A stretch of DNA of 64,000 nucleotides from Nemophila menziesii (GCA_029959085.1 JARWIR010000002.1:47550233-47614232), one strand, 5' to 3'. Counted from the stretch's first letter, positions 10,746 to 23,439 are shown. Made by a program: numbers and translations. The notes: generated by a model not told the origin, from the sequence alone.

Positions 10746-11228
10746 GTCATTCAAATAATAAAAATAAGTATTTTTTTTATCGTTCTCCATAAGAATTAGA
10801 TAGTTAACATGTACTTTAGCTCTAAATTCAAAATTTGTTGTTAAACAAAAGACAGAGAAGTAAATATTTTTTACTTTATTTTTATATGAAACTACTAATA
10901 CTAGGAATTTAACTATTATTGAAGTACAAAACAATTTAACTAATAGGATAGTAAGAATAGGAAGAGAAACGTAGCCTAAGACACTTGTAATCTCCGCTAT
11001 CTATAGCTTTTACTTACTTGCAATTACTAAGGGAAAAGTGACTTGAGAATCATCATTAAATAAAATGATTAGGCTTCATATTAGACATATTATGTCTGTT
11101 TTATTTTATTTTGTAGAGTTAGAGATGTTGAGATATGATAAGTGACTTGGAGCAGAAATGAGGTGTTAGGGCTACGGTAGATTTTGGTAGGTAATGTAAT
11201 ATATGTATACAATAATATTACACACACA

Positions 11229-11246
11229 TATATATATATATATATA
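11229..11246. repeat. Short (TA)n tract
   Basis: AT dinucleotide run after a few CA repeats. The paralogous site at 60712-60779 has expanded to more than 50 bases. Confidence 0.9.
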
Positions 11247-11331
11247 GAACATGGGGTTAGGTTGTACCGGGTGTACAGGTTGCGTTGGCTTTTTTCTAGA
11301 CTCGAAACGGATTGACACAAGTTCCTTTTCT

Positions 11332-11353
11332 TTGACCGGGTTTACTCGGTCAA
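11332..11353. promoter_or_regulatory. Inverted pair of TTGACC motifs
   Basis: TTGACCG and CGGTCAA form an inverted pair eight bases apart. TTGAC(C/T) is the core of the plant W-box bound by WRKY factors. The pair recurs in the other units (about 17500, 22263, 27040, 60866-60887), with the left arm decayed in several. Function is inferred only. Confidence 0.3.
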
Positions 11354-12004
11354 TGCTCATCCTTAATTTGAATATATAATTTAATATATCTAGTGAATGA
11401 TTTAAAGATGCTAGAATAATCTAGATAATCTTTTATCTAACGAATCCAGGCCGTTGAAAAAAAAGTAGATATTTAATATGAATATATTACTATAATGATT
11501 GAAGTGACAACGCTTTATCCCGAATTCTCCAGACTAGGCAACATCACTCCTTGCTCAACAATACTAATGAAACAAAATGACCATTGATAAATAAAGTATA
11601 TAAAGGAAATTTAAAAAGGAGGTGAATATAACTAGGCATTTATGATAGAGGACATAACAACAAAATATAGGGGCCATTCTTGCACAAACAGAGAATAAAA
11701 GATTTAGTGAGTAGGGTCCTGTGATACTGTTTTTGTAGATATACCAACACCGTTACGGTTAGTATGTAACTCTTGGAAATATTCAAGACCATAAAGACAA
11801 TAGAATGGTCACCAAATCATAAAAACAAGATAAAATTCCTAGAACCAATTTAATAAAATACTAATAATTATTATTAAGTAATAAAATCTCATGTATGAGT
11901 AATTCCTCTTAGTCGAATTTCACATAGCAACAATATATAAAAATTGGACCGATATCACTGTGTGTTTAACACATATAGAAAGACATAAATATAATCCAAA
12001 ATAT

Positions 12005-12115
12005 TGATCAGGTTGCATCATGTTAGTGCACTCTTCTTGGAGGTTCTTAGGATGCTCTTTCCCTATGAAAGTTAATTCTCAAACCTTCAATACCCAGCAA
12101 CAATTTTGCAACTCT
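12005..12115 (-). pseudogene. Minus-strand C-terminal exon remnant (U0)
   Basis: On the minus strand the block encodes a short segment containing NLQEECTNMMQPDLMALKKF, then is cut off. The same segment recurs in other units, best kept at 18349-18462. Identity unknown. Confidence 0.35.
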
Positions 12116-12249
12116 AAACAGCAACTCTAAACAGGAGGGTCAGTTCTTGACTCCTTGCGACTTTTACATACTACAGATACAACTAAGGATTAATGAAGCA
12201 TATCATACAAATAAAAATTAATTAACTAAGTAATTGAGGAATAGCGAAT

Positions 12250-12478
12250 GGTAAGTACTTGATAGAATGCGAGTTTCCTCGTGTCCACCTGATGATCCAA
12301 GACCAGCTGAATTCAAAGTGGGTGATCAAGTTGATGCGTTTGATAATGATGGTTTGTCTCGGAAAAGATATACAGTCTTCTTCAAGCTAACAAATGAGGA
12401 GATAGAGTATAAGCACTCTGATTTGAGGTGCATCAGGAGTGGATCAATGGAAATTGGGTAACTCTAACTCCTTCTAAG
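12250..12478 (+). pseudogene. Agenet (Tudor-like) domain exon remnant (U0)
   Basis: Agenet domains are plant relatives of Tudor domains, found in DUF724-type proteins and thought to read chromatin or RNA ligands. The frame carries FKVGDQVDAF, then VFFKLTNEEIEYKHSDLR, which fits the core of such a domain. Compared with 31300-31580 it lacks two internal segments, including the WWVGEII strand. A one-base loss after the HSDLR motif shifts the end out of frame, so the usual Trp/Asn/Trp tail is read in another frame. A good splice donor (AAG|GTATGA) follows at 12478/12479, so this was an internal exon. Not functional. Confidence 0.75.
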
Positions 12479-13614
12479 GTATGATCCATCGTTAACTAAC
12501 TTTTTTGTTTTAGTTTATTGATTCGTTTCTCATCTTTCCTAGGCTTGATCGTGTTGTAAACAAGATTTAACGGTGTACCAGTAGACATGTTTTTTTATTA
12601 TAAATTGGAGAATTTCATGGTCATTTGTTCAATTGGATTGGATTGTGTCTGTTTTAGTTACCTCTTGGAATATTGTTGTTGTGAGCAAGGCAAAATATTC
12701 TGTACATTGATAAACAAAAACTTAGTTTGCAATGTGAGCATTAATATAAGCTACCAAATGAAAAAAAGGGCAAACAATACGGCCTAAAAAATCAAGAAAC
12801 TAAAAAACATAGGAAAACTTGCAAGCAACATCTAAAAACAAACCCTTATAGGTAGGATTATCTCACCACTCACAATTGGGTGATAAATAAAAAAAATACC
12901 CTAACTTATGAAGTTTTAGTTATTAAGTGAATACCTCCATCATATCATGCTTCTCTTCCTTGTATTCAAATAAATTATTACTAGCCACATAAATACATTA
13001 CTTAAACTTAATATCATATATTACAAATAATTTTATCTTATTCAAGATGTTTAACTCAAATCTTTGGAAACCTCTCTTGTCAAGTTCTTTATGATTTATT
13101 TTGTTAAATTATGTTTTCATACCATAGTTCTCAACCCTAAATAGATATTTAGATGCAAAAACATAATCCCAATTTTTGCTACAAAAAATATAATAATCAT
13201 AAGTGGCAGATGTACATATGTAACACATTTTGTAAATCTATCTTTCCTGAGTATATTTTTTGTTAATTATTTTTAAAATAAAACACAACAATGAATAATT
13301 TAAAAATTACAAATAAAAAAACTAACCTTAAACATATGTATTCTTAATTGAAATGAAATGGCTACCGATCTAAGAAGATAGTAGGTAATGAACAAAACTT
13401 GACCCCGCAGTCTAGTGGTCCAGATGGAAAAGACAACATTATACAGAAGAGGAAGACAAAGAGTGTGAAGAAAAAGGCACAATGTAGAATAAAGTAGGAA
13501 GAATTATATTTTTTAGATCTTATTATTGAAATACATGATCATGTACAACTACATGATATATGTGTGATTAAAAATTATTATTACTTGGTGCTACATAAGG
13601 CGTTTATAGTTGAA
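12479..13614. other. AT-rich noncoding part of U0
   Basis: Follows the splice donor and may have begun as intron. Short frames (12587-12787 plus, 13300-13482 minus) lack domains and are not kept across units. I see nothing else. Confidence 0.6.
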
Positions 13615-13810
13615 GGGGCAGCAGGTAGGGTTTGGTTTGGTGACATGATTTGGTTTGGTGATATGAAAGAAGATGATTTATAAATAAGGGCGGGGTAGGG
13701 TTTTTTTGGTGATATGAAAGAAGATGATTTATAAATAGGGGCTGCAGTGTTTGGTTTGGTGATATGAGCTGCGGGTAGGGTTTGGTTTGGTGATATATGC
13801 CGGCGAAGGA
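13615..13810 (+). repeat. TATA-bearing minisatellite (U0)
   Basis: Tandem, imperfect units of about 50 bases built from GGGTAGGGTTTGGTTTGGTG, then GATATGAAAGAAGATGATT and TATAAATAGGGGC. Two clean TATAAATA motifs are present here. The minus frame at 13581-13856 is just the repeat read in reverse and is unlikely to be a gene. Confidence 0.85.
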
Positions 13811-14147
13811 GATTTATATATAAAACAATCTTTTTTTTCATTAAATTTTGTCTCAAAAGGACATCGTCAAGTGATTATAAATCAGAAACAACTCTTTCTG
13901 TATTATTTTTAAGTGACTTTTTGTTTTAAAAATAAATTGTATTTGGTTTTAGTAAAATATATTATACACTATTGTTTATGTTTAGATTTTTAAATTTCTT
14001 ATAATTATATGTTGTTGTTGTTTTATTAATTTTTGTACAAGGAGGCGTTTTCCATTCTCAACAATCAGGTGTTATAAATTTTAAAATTTTGTTTGATGGG
14101 TCTCCATAGGTCACTTTATATTATTTAATTTAGCTTCTTAGGGTATT

Positions 14148-14411
14148 GTGTATGGCTCAGAACCCCTACCTCACCTTTACACAAGACATTCGCTCCACGT
14201 TCCAGTCAACATCAACCTATCCTATAAAGTTATCAACTCTATGATCCAAGGTGAAGTGCACATGAATCTACCTGTAAACCATCCTATTCAACTTCCTTGT
14301 GTGCCCGCAATAATCCACAAAAGCCTCTCGATTATGTCTAGGTCCACGCTCCCGTTTATTCCACCCCTGAGTGACTTACACCATCCACTAGATCAATACA
14401 TTACTAGTTAA
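14148..14411 (+). other. Unidentified short frame after the minisatellite
   Basis: An 87-codon frame in a block that recurs at about 25030, 32760, 38740 and 63820, though the frame is not open throughout in those copies. No domain, signal peptide or membrane segment. Its position downstream of TATA-bearing repeats is suggestive only. Confidence 0.2.
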
Positions 14412-14649
14412 TTTTTGACACTTTAACTAACTTCAAATATTTTAACTATTAATTATTTTTGTGATCTACTAATGAAATCTGTGTCTTATTTAGATGTTTT
14501 AGATATTAGGTGTTCAATAAAATTCTTATCATTATTTAAATATGTTTATAACTTATAATGATGTAATAATCATGCGACAAATCTTTTCCATTTTTTAGTA
14601 AATTACTAATTGATCAAATAGTTTATACACTTATTTCCATATAAAATTT

Positions 14650-15849
14650 GTTAGATAGATAGATGAACTCAAGTAGCAACAATATTATAAGATACCCTAT
14701 TTATTGTTAGTTGACACAAAGTAAACTATAATAATGTTGTGTCATTATCGATACTAGTTAGTCATTATATATTTGTTTCCAAAGTTAATAATAATGATTT
14801 AAAATTTTGTTTACAACCTTTGTTGCTATTTCATCAGTTACAAGAATGACACACAAGTTTCCAACCCGTCGTAATTGATCAAACAAAAAAATATCGACGT
14901 ATATTTTATTGCACACATATAGCTGATGAAGTTTTCTGGAGCCTTTTTGTGCTAGTAGTGTCCTACAAAATTAAAATCCATGAGACTAAAGTTGACATGT
15001 GCCAAATCAAGATTTATTGTTTGAGGCAAGGAATGTAGGGGCAACAACTCAACTTTTTTTTGTTTTCTTTGGAGAAATTCAAATAGTTGTTTTTTGTACA
15101 AACAAAACAGGGGAGTATGCGAGTGAAGGATTGCCAACAACAGTTTATCTAACCATTATTTATTTCGGGAAAACTAACCAAATGACCTCCCTACTATGAG
15201 CCCAACATTGATAGATTATTGTAATCGAGATTCTCGTTCCTATATACATTCTCTTATGGTAGAAACTAGCGTATTGTTAGGTTTTTGGGTGTAGAATAGT
15301 TTGATCCCCTTGCTCAATTAGTCTGGTAGGAACATCCATTTTCTTTATAGTTTCATATAGAAATATTCCCTAAAAATACCCATAGGAAACCCATAACTAA
15401 TATCCAAACTATCACTAAGTTCATCCAATACTTTTGATCTATTTATAAGTTGAGCAATACTCTTGAAAATGGATTGTTCTTTGATTATTAGTTTAAAATT
15501 ATAGATATCTACCATAAGTGCCGACACAGTTTTATGATTAGTTTGTGCATCCCCATATAGAATGTAATTATCCCCATAAGCTCGATCTCAACAATAATTT
15601 TTGTTAGCAACTATGATAGCTCCCAAGCATTTCCGTTCTCCAGCTTTTAACGTGGGACAGAAAAAAATTTCATCTTTGACGTTAGATCTCTGCAACCACC
15701 TCTACAAAATTGATCCAACCTACAAATATGTTATCGCATAACATTAGTTAGACTGAAGGGCCACCTTACTACAACCTCGATCCTACCTCTAAAGAGCTTA
15801 TCGATTAATCTATTGAAACTGCATTCCTTCATTCCACACTTCTGGCATA
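14650..15849. repeat. Array unit U1 (short)
   Basis: Begins with the GTTAGATAGATAGATGAAC motif that starts most units. It holds a minus-strand unidentified block (14910-15140), a conserved block with a 60-codon minus frame (15345-15527), and a block (15690-15840) also found at 34300 and 40290. It is then cut off and followed directly by the next unit. Confidence 0.75.
15345..15527 (-). pseudogene. Unidentified conserved short frame (U1)
   Basis: A 60-codon open frame with the same length and reading in two other units (33953-34135 and 39945-40127), containing the core FKSIAQLI and YGFPMGIF. The first codon is GTG, with an ATG four codons in. Related copies at about 25700 and 28860 have stops or deletions. 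It may be the end of a lost exon or a transposon fragment; I do not recognise it. Confidence 0.3.
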
Positions 15850-16068
15850 ATAAATTATAAGATAATAATTTATTATAATATTATAAGATACCCTATTTAT
15901 TGTTATATGACACAAAGTAAACGATAATAATGTTGTGTCATTATCGATACTAGTTAGTCATAATAAATTTGTTTCCGAAGTTAATAATAACGATTTCCAA
16001 TTCAATTTTACAACATTAGTTTATATTGCATTCGTTACAAGAATGACACGTGAGTTTCCAACCCTTTG

Positions 16069-16353
16069 TCATTGATCAAACAAAAAAATATCCAAGTAGA
16101 TTTTATTGCACACATATAGCTTATGAAGTCTTCTGGAGCCTTTTTGTGCTAGTAATGTCCTACAAAAGTAGAAATCCACAAGACTACAGTTGATAAGTGC
16201 CAAGCCAAGATTTATTGTTTGGGGCAAAGAATGTGGGGGCAACAACTCAATTTTTTCTTTTTCTTTGGATAAATTCAAATAGTTATTTATTGTACAAACA
16301 AAACCGGGGAATATGTGAGTGAAAGATTTCCAACAACAATTTATCTTAACCAT
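16069..16353 (-). other. Unidentified minus frame (U2)
   Basis: A 94-codon frame related to minus frames at 20575-20898 and 28314-28616. The shared core is KGSRRLHKLYVCNKIY. It is not open in every unit and no family is recognised. It may be a decayed transposon segment. Confidence 0.25.
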
Positions 16354-16699
16354 TCTTCATTTTGGGGAAACTAACAAAGTTACCTCCTACTATGAGTCTA
16401 ACATTGATAGATTCTTGTAATCGCGCATCCCATTATTAGGTTTCTGGGTGTAGAATAGTTTGATCCACGTGTTCAATTAGTATGGTAGGAACACCCATTT
16501 CCTTTGTAGTAATCATACAGAAACATGCCCTAGAAATACCCATAGGTCTCACAAACAATTTTCGTTAGCAACCATGGAAGCGCCCAAGCGTTTCCGTTCT
16601 CCAACATAAGAGAGAAAGCAATTTCAGCTTTAAATGGAGCTCCTAGCAACAACTCTTTTTAAGAAAGATATTGTGTGTACTTTTGTGATTGAGATTAGA

Positions 16700-16985
16700 A
16701 TTTGATATATATAGTTGTTTGGAAGACTTCCATAGGCGATCATGCTATACAAGTTTGTTTGGATGACTTCCTTTATACAAACCCTTCACTTAAGAAAAAC
16801 ACATATCCAGTAGTGCAACTCACTTCATCATGATCTAGTATCCAATTTGAATCATCGTATCCCTCTTGGACAACATGGAACTTGTTAAAATAAAAAAGTA
16901 GATGCTTTCCTCTGATTTGTGATAAAAAATTTCACTCTAAGAAGCACTTCTCGCAAGTGTACGAGTCATTCAAATAATAAAAATA
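16700..16985 (-). pseudogene. Ty1/copia RNase H remnant (U2)
   Basis: Damaged copy of the RNase H segment best seen at 21376-21673, with small indels. The (TA)n tract present at this point in U3-U5 is only a few repeats long here. Confidence 0.55.
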
Positions 16986-18348
16986 TGTATTGTATAATTG
17001 TTCTCCATAGGGATTAGATAGTTAATATGTACTTTAGCTCTAAACTCGATATTTGTTGTTAAACAAAAGATAGAAAAGTATATTTTTTTTATATGAAACT
17101 ATAAATATTAGGAATTTAACTAATAATTCAGTACAAAATAAATAGTAAGAATGGGGAGAGAAACGTATCACATGACACTTGTAATCTTCACTAAATATAG
17201 CTTGAACTAACTTTCAATTAGTACGGGAAAAACGACTTGAAAATCATCATTAAAAATAAAATGATTAGGCTTCATGTTTGACATATTATGTGTGTTTTTT
17301 ATGATTTCGTAGACTTTGATAAATGACAGAAAAGAGAGATAAGGGTTGTTGAGATGATAAATGACGCAAAGCATAAATGAAGGGTAGGAGTTACGGTAAT
17401 TTTTGGTATATATATAAAGAAATGGGGTTGGGCTGGTACCGGGTGTACAGGTTGTGATGGCTATTTTTCTCGACTCAGAGGACATGAGTTCCTTTTTCTT
17501 TGACTGCATTGACTCGGTCAATGCTCACCCTTAATTTGAACACATAATTTAAGATCTCTACTGGAATGATTTAAGGATGCTAGAACGATCTGGATCATCT
17601 TTATCTTCCGAATCAAGACCGTTGAAGAAAAAGTAGATATCGAATATAAATATATTAGGATTACGATTGAATTGACAACACTTTGTAGGGATCTCCTTTT
17701 ATAGAATGTCCCAAAGTCTCCGGACCAACACCACTCCTTGCTCAACAATACCTTTGGAACAAAATGACCATAAGTAAATAAAGTATGTAAAGGAAATTTT
17801 AAAAAGGAGTTGCAAATATAACTATACATTTCCGATTGAGGACAAAACAATAACATTTGGGGCCATTATTGCGTAAATGGAAAATAAAAGATTAGTGACT
17901 AGGGTCCAGTCATACGATTTCTATAGAGACACCAACACCCCCACTGTTAGTATGACCTAAAGTAGACTCTTGGAAATAATCAAGACCTTAAAGAACAATA
18001 ATATGGTTGCCAAACCACAAAGACAAGTTAAAAGTCATCGAACTAATTTAATAAAATACTAATAATTTTTTTTGACTAATGAAATCTCATGTATGAGTAA
18101 TTCATCTTAGTCGAATTTCACACAACAATTATACATAAAAATTGGACCGTTGCTGGTAACCGGATACACCTTTCATAAATATAAGCCAAAAATTGGATCC
18201 CTGTGTCGTTTAACAAAGATGAAATATACAAGGAAAACTCACTTTACATATACGTAGACATAAATAGAAGCCAAAAATATTGATCACTGTATCGTTTGAC
18301 TCAAAGTAAAACACATGTATACCAAAAATATAAACACCAGATCAAAGT

Positions 18349-18462
18349 TTAATTTTCCTCCATATCTGATGTGTAGGGAACATTCAAATCAAAAGGTGGA
18401 TTGAGATAATTTTCCACCCTTTCCTTGATTTTCTCCAAGGCCATCAGATCGGGTTGCATCAT
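18349..18462 (-). pseudogene. C-terminal exon remnant with DLNVP motif (U2, best copy)
   Basis: The minus strand has 37 codons from an ATG at 18460-18462 to a TAA at 18349-18351: a charged, helix-like stretch with IKERVEN, then NPPFDLNVPYTSDMEEN at the end. Related segments at about 12010, 23130, 31090 and 61730 carry indels or stops. DLNVP fits the plant EAR repression motif form DLNxP; that reading is inference. The parent gene is unknown. It lies a few hundred bases from the Agenet exon remnants, on the opposite strand. Confidence 0.4.
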
Positions 18463-19597
18463 GTTGCTCTTTTTGGAAGTTCTTACCATGATCTTTCACT
18501 ATGAAAAGTTAATTCTAAAACCTTCAATACCCAGCAACAGTTTTGCAACACTAAACAGGTTCTTGATTCCTTGCAAAATTTTACTCACTGCAGATAAAAA
18601 AGGAACCCTTCTGTTTTCGGTCTCAACTTGTACAATTTAGGCCAAATTTGACCCGTAATTGGCTGTTATCAAGGCTTCATTGTTTTCTCTGTGCATTGAT
18701 AACCAAAGATTTAGTTTGGAAATGTGGCATTAATATACATGACTAAATTAAAATAAGGCAAAAAATTGGGCCCAAAAAAAACTAAGAAGCTATACAAACT
18801 TCCAAGCAACATCTAAAAACAAACCCTTAGGATTATCTTACCACCATCATGAAAACCACTATTGAGTTACTATTAAAAAAATACCATAGCTTATGAAGTT
18901 TTTGTTATTAAGAGAATACCAATACCTCTATCAGATCAAGCTTCTCTTACTTGTATATCTCGCTTATACATCCATTCAAAAATCAGAATTTCATTCAAAT
19001 AAATTATTATAAGCCACATAAATACATTAATTAAACTTAATATTCTATATTACAATATATTTATCTTATTCGAAATTATTCAAATATTTGGCAACCTCTC
19101 TTGTCAAGTTCTTTATGATTTATTTATTTAATTATGTTTTCTTACCATTTCTTCTCAACCCTAAATAGATATTCAGATGCAAAAACATAATCTCAAATTT
19201 TTTTGTGCACATTTTGTAAATCTATCTATCCGAGTATATTTTCTATTAATTTTTTCTGAAATAACACACACAACAATGAATAATTTAAAAATTGCAATTA
19301 ATAAAACTAACCTTAAACACACTTATTCTTAATTGAAATGAAATGACTATCGATCTAAGAAGCTAGTAGATAATGAACAAAACTTGAAAAGCCGAAGTTC
19401 GAGATTGAGACGACAACATTATACAGAAGTTAAAGGAAAGCAAAGAGTATGGAGAAAAAGGGACAATGTGGAATAGAGAGGAAGAATTATATTTGGAAGA
19501 TGTTATGTACTGAAAAACATGATCAAGTACAACTACTTGATATATGTATGACTAAAAATTATGATTACTTGCTGCTAGTAATGTGTGTATAGTTGGA

Positions 19598-19725
19598 GGG
19601 GCGTCAGGTAGGGTTTGGTTTGGTGATAGAAAGAAGATGATTTATAAATAGGGGGCGATGGGTAGGGTTTGATTTGGTGATATAAGCGGCGGGTAGGGTT
19701 TGGTTTGGTGATGTAAGCGGACTAA
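19598..19725 (+). repeat. TATA-bearing minisatellite (U2)
   Basis: Same repeat as at 13615-13810, with about two to three units and one TATAAATAGGGGG motif. Confidence 0.75.
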
Positions 19726-20574
19726 GAAGATTCATAGATAAAGTAATTGTTTTACTTCAAATTTTATCTAAAAAGACGTTGTCAAGTGATTACAAATCAG
19801 AAACAACTCTTTCTGTATTAATATTATTTTTAGGCAGATTATTTGTTTTTAAAATAAATTGTATTTGGTTATAGTAAATATGTTATATACTACTTTTCAT
19901 GTTTAAATTTTTAATTTTTTGTTTTATTAATTTTTTTAGGCGTTTCCCATTCTTAACGTTCAGGTGTTATTTGATGATTCTATAGGTCACTTTATATTTT
20001 TTTGGGAACTCTTTACTTTAGCTAACCAGTTTGCACACACGTTAGTTTCTTAGGTTCGTACAAAGTCTTTTTTTCCTAGAATGACCCTTATCTTGTCGAT
20101 CAATATGGCTCACAACCCTCTACCGGGTCGATTGGTCCAACACCTTAAGTAACTATTTGGAATCCACCTTTACACATAATATATTCAAATATTTTAACTA
20201 TTTATTACTTTTGTGATCTACTAATTAAATTTGCGTCTCATTTAGATGTTTTAAATATTAGTTGCATTAAAATTCTTATCATTATTTTAATATGTTTAAT
20301 AATAAAGTAATAATCGTGTGACGATTTTTTTCTGTTTTTATAGTAAATACTAATCGATCAAATTGTTTATACACTTGTTTCCATATCAAATTAGTTAGAT
20401 AGATAGATGAACCCAAGTTGCAACAATATTATAAGATACCCTATTTATTGTTATATGACACAAAGTAAACTATAATAATGTTGTGTCGTTATCGATACTA
20501 GTTAGTCAGAATATATTTGTTTCCAAAGTTAATAATAACAATTTCCAATTCAATTTTACAATCTCTTTTCTGTT

Positions 20575-20898
20575 TCATTTGTTACAAGAATGACATGTGA
20601 GTTTACAACCCTTTATCATTGAACAGAAAAAAAATTCCAAGTAGATTTTATTGCACACATATAGCTTATGAAGTCTTCTGGAGCCTTTTTGTGCTATTAA
20701 TGTCCTAGAAAAGTAGAAATCCACAAGACTATAGTTGATAAGTGCCAAGCCAAGATTTATTGTTTGGGGAAAAGAATGTGGAGGCAACAACTCAATTTTT
20801 TTGGTTTCTTTGGATAAATTCAAATAGTTATTTGTTGTCCAAACGAAACAGGGGACTATGTGAGTGAAGGATTGCCAACAACAGTTTATCTTAACCAT
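20575..20898 (-). other. Unidentified minus frame (U3, longest copy)
   Basis: A 107-codon frame with several Cys and aromatic residues. Shorter relatives lie at 16069-16353 and 28314-28616. No known domain. Without a kept frame in all units I would not call it a gene. Confidence 0.25.
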
Positions 20899-21284
20899 TC
20901 TTCATTCTAGGGAAACTAACCAAGTTACCTCCCATTATGAGCCCAACACTGATAGATTCTTGTAATCGAGAGGCTCGTTCCTATATACATTCCCCTATGG
21001 TAGCATCCTACACATTATTAGGTTTCTGGATGTAGAATAGTTTGATTCACGTGTTCAATTAGTATGGTAGGAACACCCATTTTCTTTGTAGTAATCATAT
21101 AGAAATATGCCCTAAAAATACCCATAGGTCTCACAAACAATTTTCGTTAGCAACCATGGAAGCTCCTAAGCATTTTTGTTCTCCAACGTGAGAGAGAAAG
21201 CAATTTTAGCTTTAAATGGAGCTCGTAGCAACAACTCTTTTTAAGAAGGATATTGTGTGTACTTTTGAGATTCAGACTAGAATT

Positions 21285-21286
<2 letters not shown>

Positions 21287-21356
<70 letters not shown>
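21287..21356. repeat. (TA)n microsatellite, 70 bp
   Basis: Pure TA run placed where the copia RNase H would continue to its third catalytic Asp segment. Minus frames running through it encode Tyr-Ile repeats and are artefacts of the repeat. Confidence 0.97.
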
Positions 21357-21361
<5 letters not shown>

Positions 21362-21375
21362 AGAATTTAAGAGAA

Positions 21376-21673
21376 ACATGAACAACCATTCCTTCCCATA
21401 ATGGCACACATTAGCAAGAAGACTTCTCAAGTACTTGAGTTCTTGTACATCCAACACTAGCGATATAGACTCGGATTCCATAGGCGACCATGCTATACAA
21501 GCCTGTTTGGAAGACTTCCATGATACGACTCCTTCACTTAAGAAAAACACATATCCACTAGTGCAACTCACTTTATCATTATTTAATATCCAATTTGAAT
21601 CATCGTATCCCTCTAGGACAAATTGTTCCGATGTGTGATATAAAATTTTCACTCGAAGAATTACTTCTCGCAA
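21376..21673 (-). pseudogene. Ty1/copia RNase H remnant (U3, best copy)
   Basis: On the minus strand the frame has the copia RNase H pattern: YDDSNW, TSGYVFFLSEGVVSWKSS, KQACIAWSPMESE, then a LRSLLA helix. The Asp of DDSNW and the Glu of MESE match catalytic positions. The next segment, which should carry the HCDSQAA-type Asp, is replaced by the TA repeat at 21287-21356. No LTR or other copia domain adjoins it, so this is an old fragment amplified with the array. Confidence 0.8.
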
Positions 21674-23439
21674 GTGTACTAGTCATTCAAATAATAAAAA
21701 CAAGTATTATTTTAGCTCCATGGGGATTAGATAGTTAATCTACTTTAGCTCTAAACTCGATTTATGTTGTTAAACAAAAGACATTAAAGTAATTTTTTAT
21801 CATATTTATTTTTATATGAAACTACTAATATTAGGAATTTAACTAATAAATAAGTATAAAATAATTTAACTAAAATGATAGTAAGAATGGGGAGAGAAAC
21901 GTAGCCCAATACACTTGTGATCTCCACTAATTATATCTTGAACTTACTTGCAATTACTAAGGAAAAAATGACTTAAAAATTATCATTAAAATAAAATGAT
22001 TAGGCTTCATATTTGACATATTATGTGTGTTTTTTCAGATTTCGTAGAGTTTGATAAATGACATAGAAAGAGATTAGAGATGTTAAAATATGATAAATGA
22101 CGCGAAGCACAAATGAGGGGCTAGGGTTAAGGTAACTTTTGGTAGGTAATGTAATATATGTATAAATAATACTATATATAAAGAAATGGGTCTGGGCTGT
22201 ACCGGGTGTACCGGGTTTACAGGTTGCGCTGGCTATTTTTTTCGACTCACAGGTTCCTTTTCTTTGATCGGGTTAACTCGGTCAATGCTCACCCTTCATT
22301 TAAACACATAATTTTAGATCTCTAGTGGAATGACTTAAGGATGATCATATTTAATCTAACTAATCTAGACCATTAAAGAAAAAGTAGATATCAAATATAA
22401 ATATATTAGTATAAGGATTGAATTGACAACACTTTGTAGGGATCTCCTTTCTATAGAATGTCCCAAAGTCTCCTGACTAGCCAACATATCTCCTTGCTTA
22501 ACAATACCTATGGATCAAAGTGACCACCAATAAGTATATATAGGAATATTTAAAAAGGAGCTGCAAATATTACTAGGCATTTCCGATAGAGGACAAAACA
22601 ACAACATTTGGGACCATTATTGCGCAAATGGAGAATAAAAGATTTGTGAGCAGGGGCCATTCTTGCGCAAATGGAGAATAAAAGATTAGTGTAGGGTCTA
22701 GTGACGTATTTTAATGCTTCTCGAGCAATAGAATTGCTGTCATACCACAAAGACAAGATATAAGTCACAGAACTAATTTAATAAAATATTACTAATTTTT
22801 TTGACTAATGAAATCTGATGTATGAGTAATTCAGCTTAGTAATTTTACATAGCAATTAGTAGAAGCAATATACAAAAATTTGACCGATACTTGTAACTGC
22901 ATACACCATTCCTAAATAGAATCCAAAATTGGATCACCGTGTCATTTAACTAAGATGGAAAATATAAGGAAAACTCAGTTTACATATACTCCAAAATCAA
23001 AAATAGAATCCAAAATATTGATCACTGTGTCGTTTAACAAAGATAGAAAATATAAGAAAAACTCACTTTACATATTCTCCAAAGACATAATACTGACTCA
23101 AAGGAAAAACAAACACCAAATCATGTTCTAATTTTCCTCCATATCTGACGTATAGGGAACATTCAAAGCATAAGTTGGATTGAGACGTTTTTCCACCATT
23201 TACTTGAATTTCTCAAAGGCCATAAAGATCAAGTTGCATCATGTTAGCGCGCTCTCGTTGGAGGTTTTTAACATGCCCTTTCACTATGTAACTTAATTAT
23301 AAACCCATCAATACCCAACAATAATTTTGTAACTCTAAACAGGAGGGTCAATTCTTGACTCCTTGCGACTTTTACTCACTGCATATACACCTAAGGATTA
23401 ATGAATCTTTTGAGAAATAAAATATTAATTCAATAACTA

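Larger units (their letters stand above)
8661..14649. repeat. Array unit U0
   Basis: First part of the tandem array in this window. In order it holds: AT-rich noncoding DNA shared with 36340-38110 and 58153-60010; a copia RNase H remnant (10522-10745); a paired TTGACC/GGTCAA motif (11332-11353); a minus-strand remnant (about 12005-12115); an Agenet exon remnant (12250-12478); a TATA-bearing minisatellite (13615-13810); and a block with a short plus frame (14148-14411) of unknown meaning. Close match to 58153-64000, more diverged from the other units. Confidence 0.85.
15850..20394. repeat. Array unit U2
   Basis: Order: truncated unit-start block, unidentified minus-strand block (16069-16353), copia RNase H remnant (about 16700-16985), TTGAC motif pair, minus-strand C-terminal remnant (18349-18462), AT-rich filler, a minisatellite with one TATA motif (about 19598-19725), and the end block (partial). 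No Agenet exon remains here; about 18590-18660 holds unrelated sequence instead. Frames at 17207-17521 and 17518-17856 lie in noncoding repeats and show no domain. Confidence 0.75.

Noticed and set aside
13615..13810. Telomere-like repeat (GGGTAGGGTTTGG)
   Set aside because: Only resembles TTTAGGG; no run of exact telomere repeats, and the repeat unit is about 50 bases.
21147..21407. Open frames encoding long Tyr-Ile repeats (also 26000-26185, 29147-29374, 60552-60913)
   Set aside because: They are translations of TA microsatellites in different frames, with no start context or domain.
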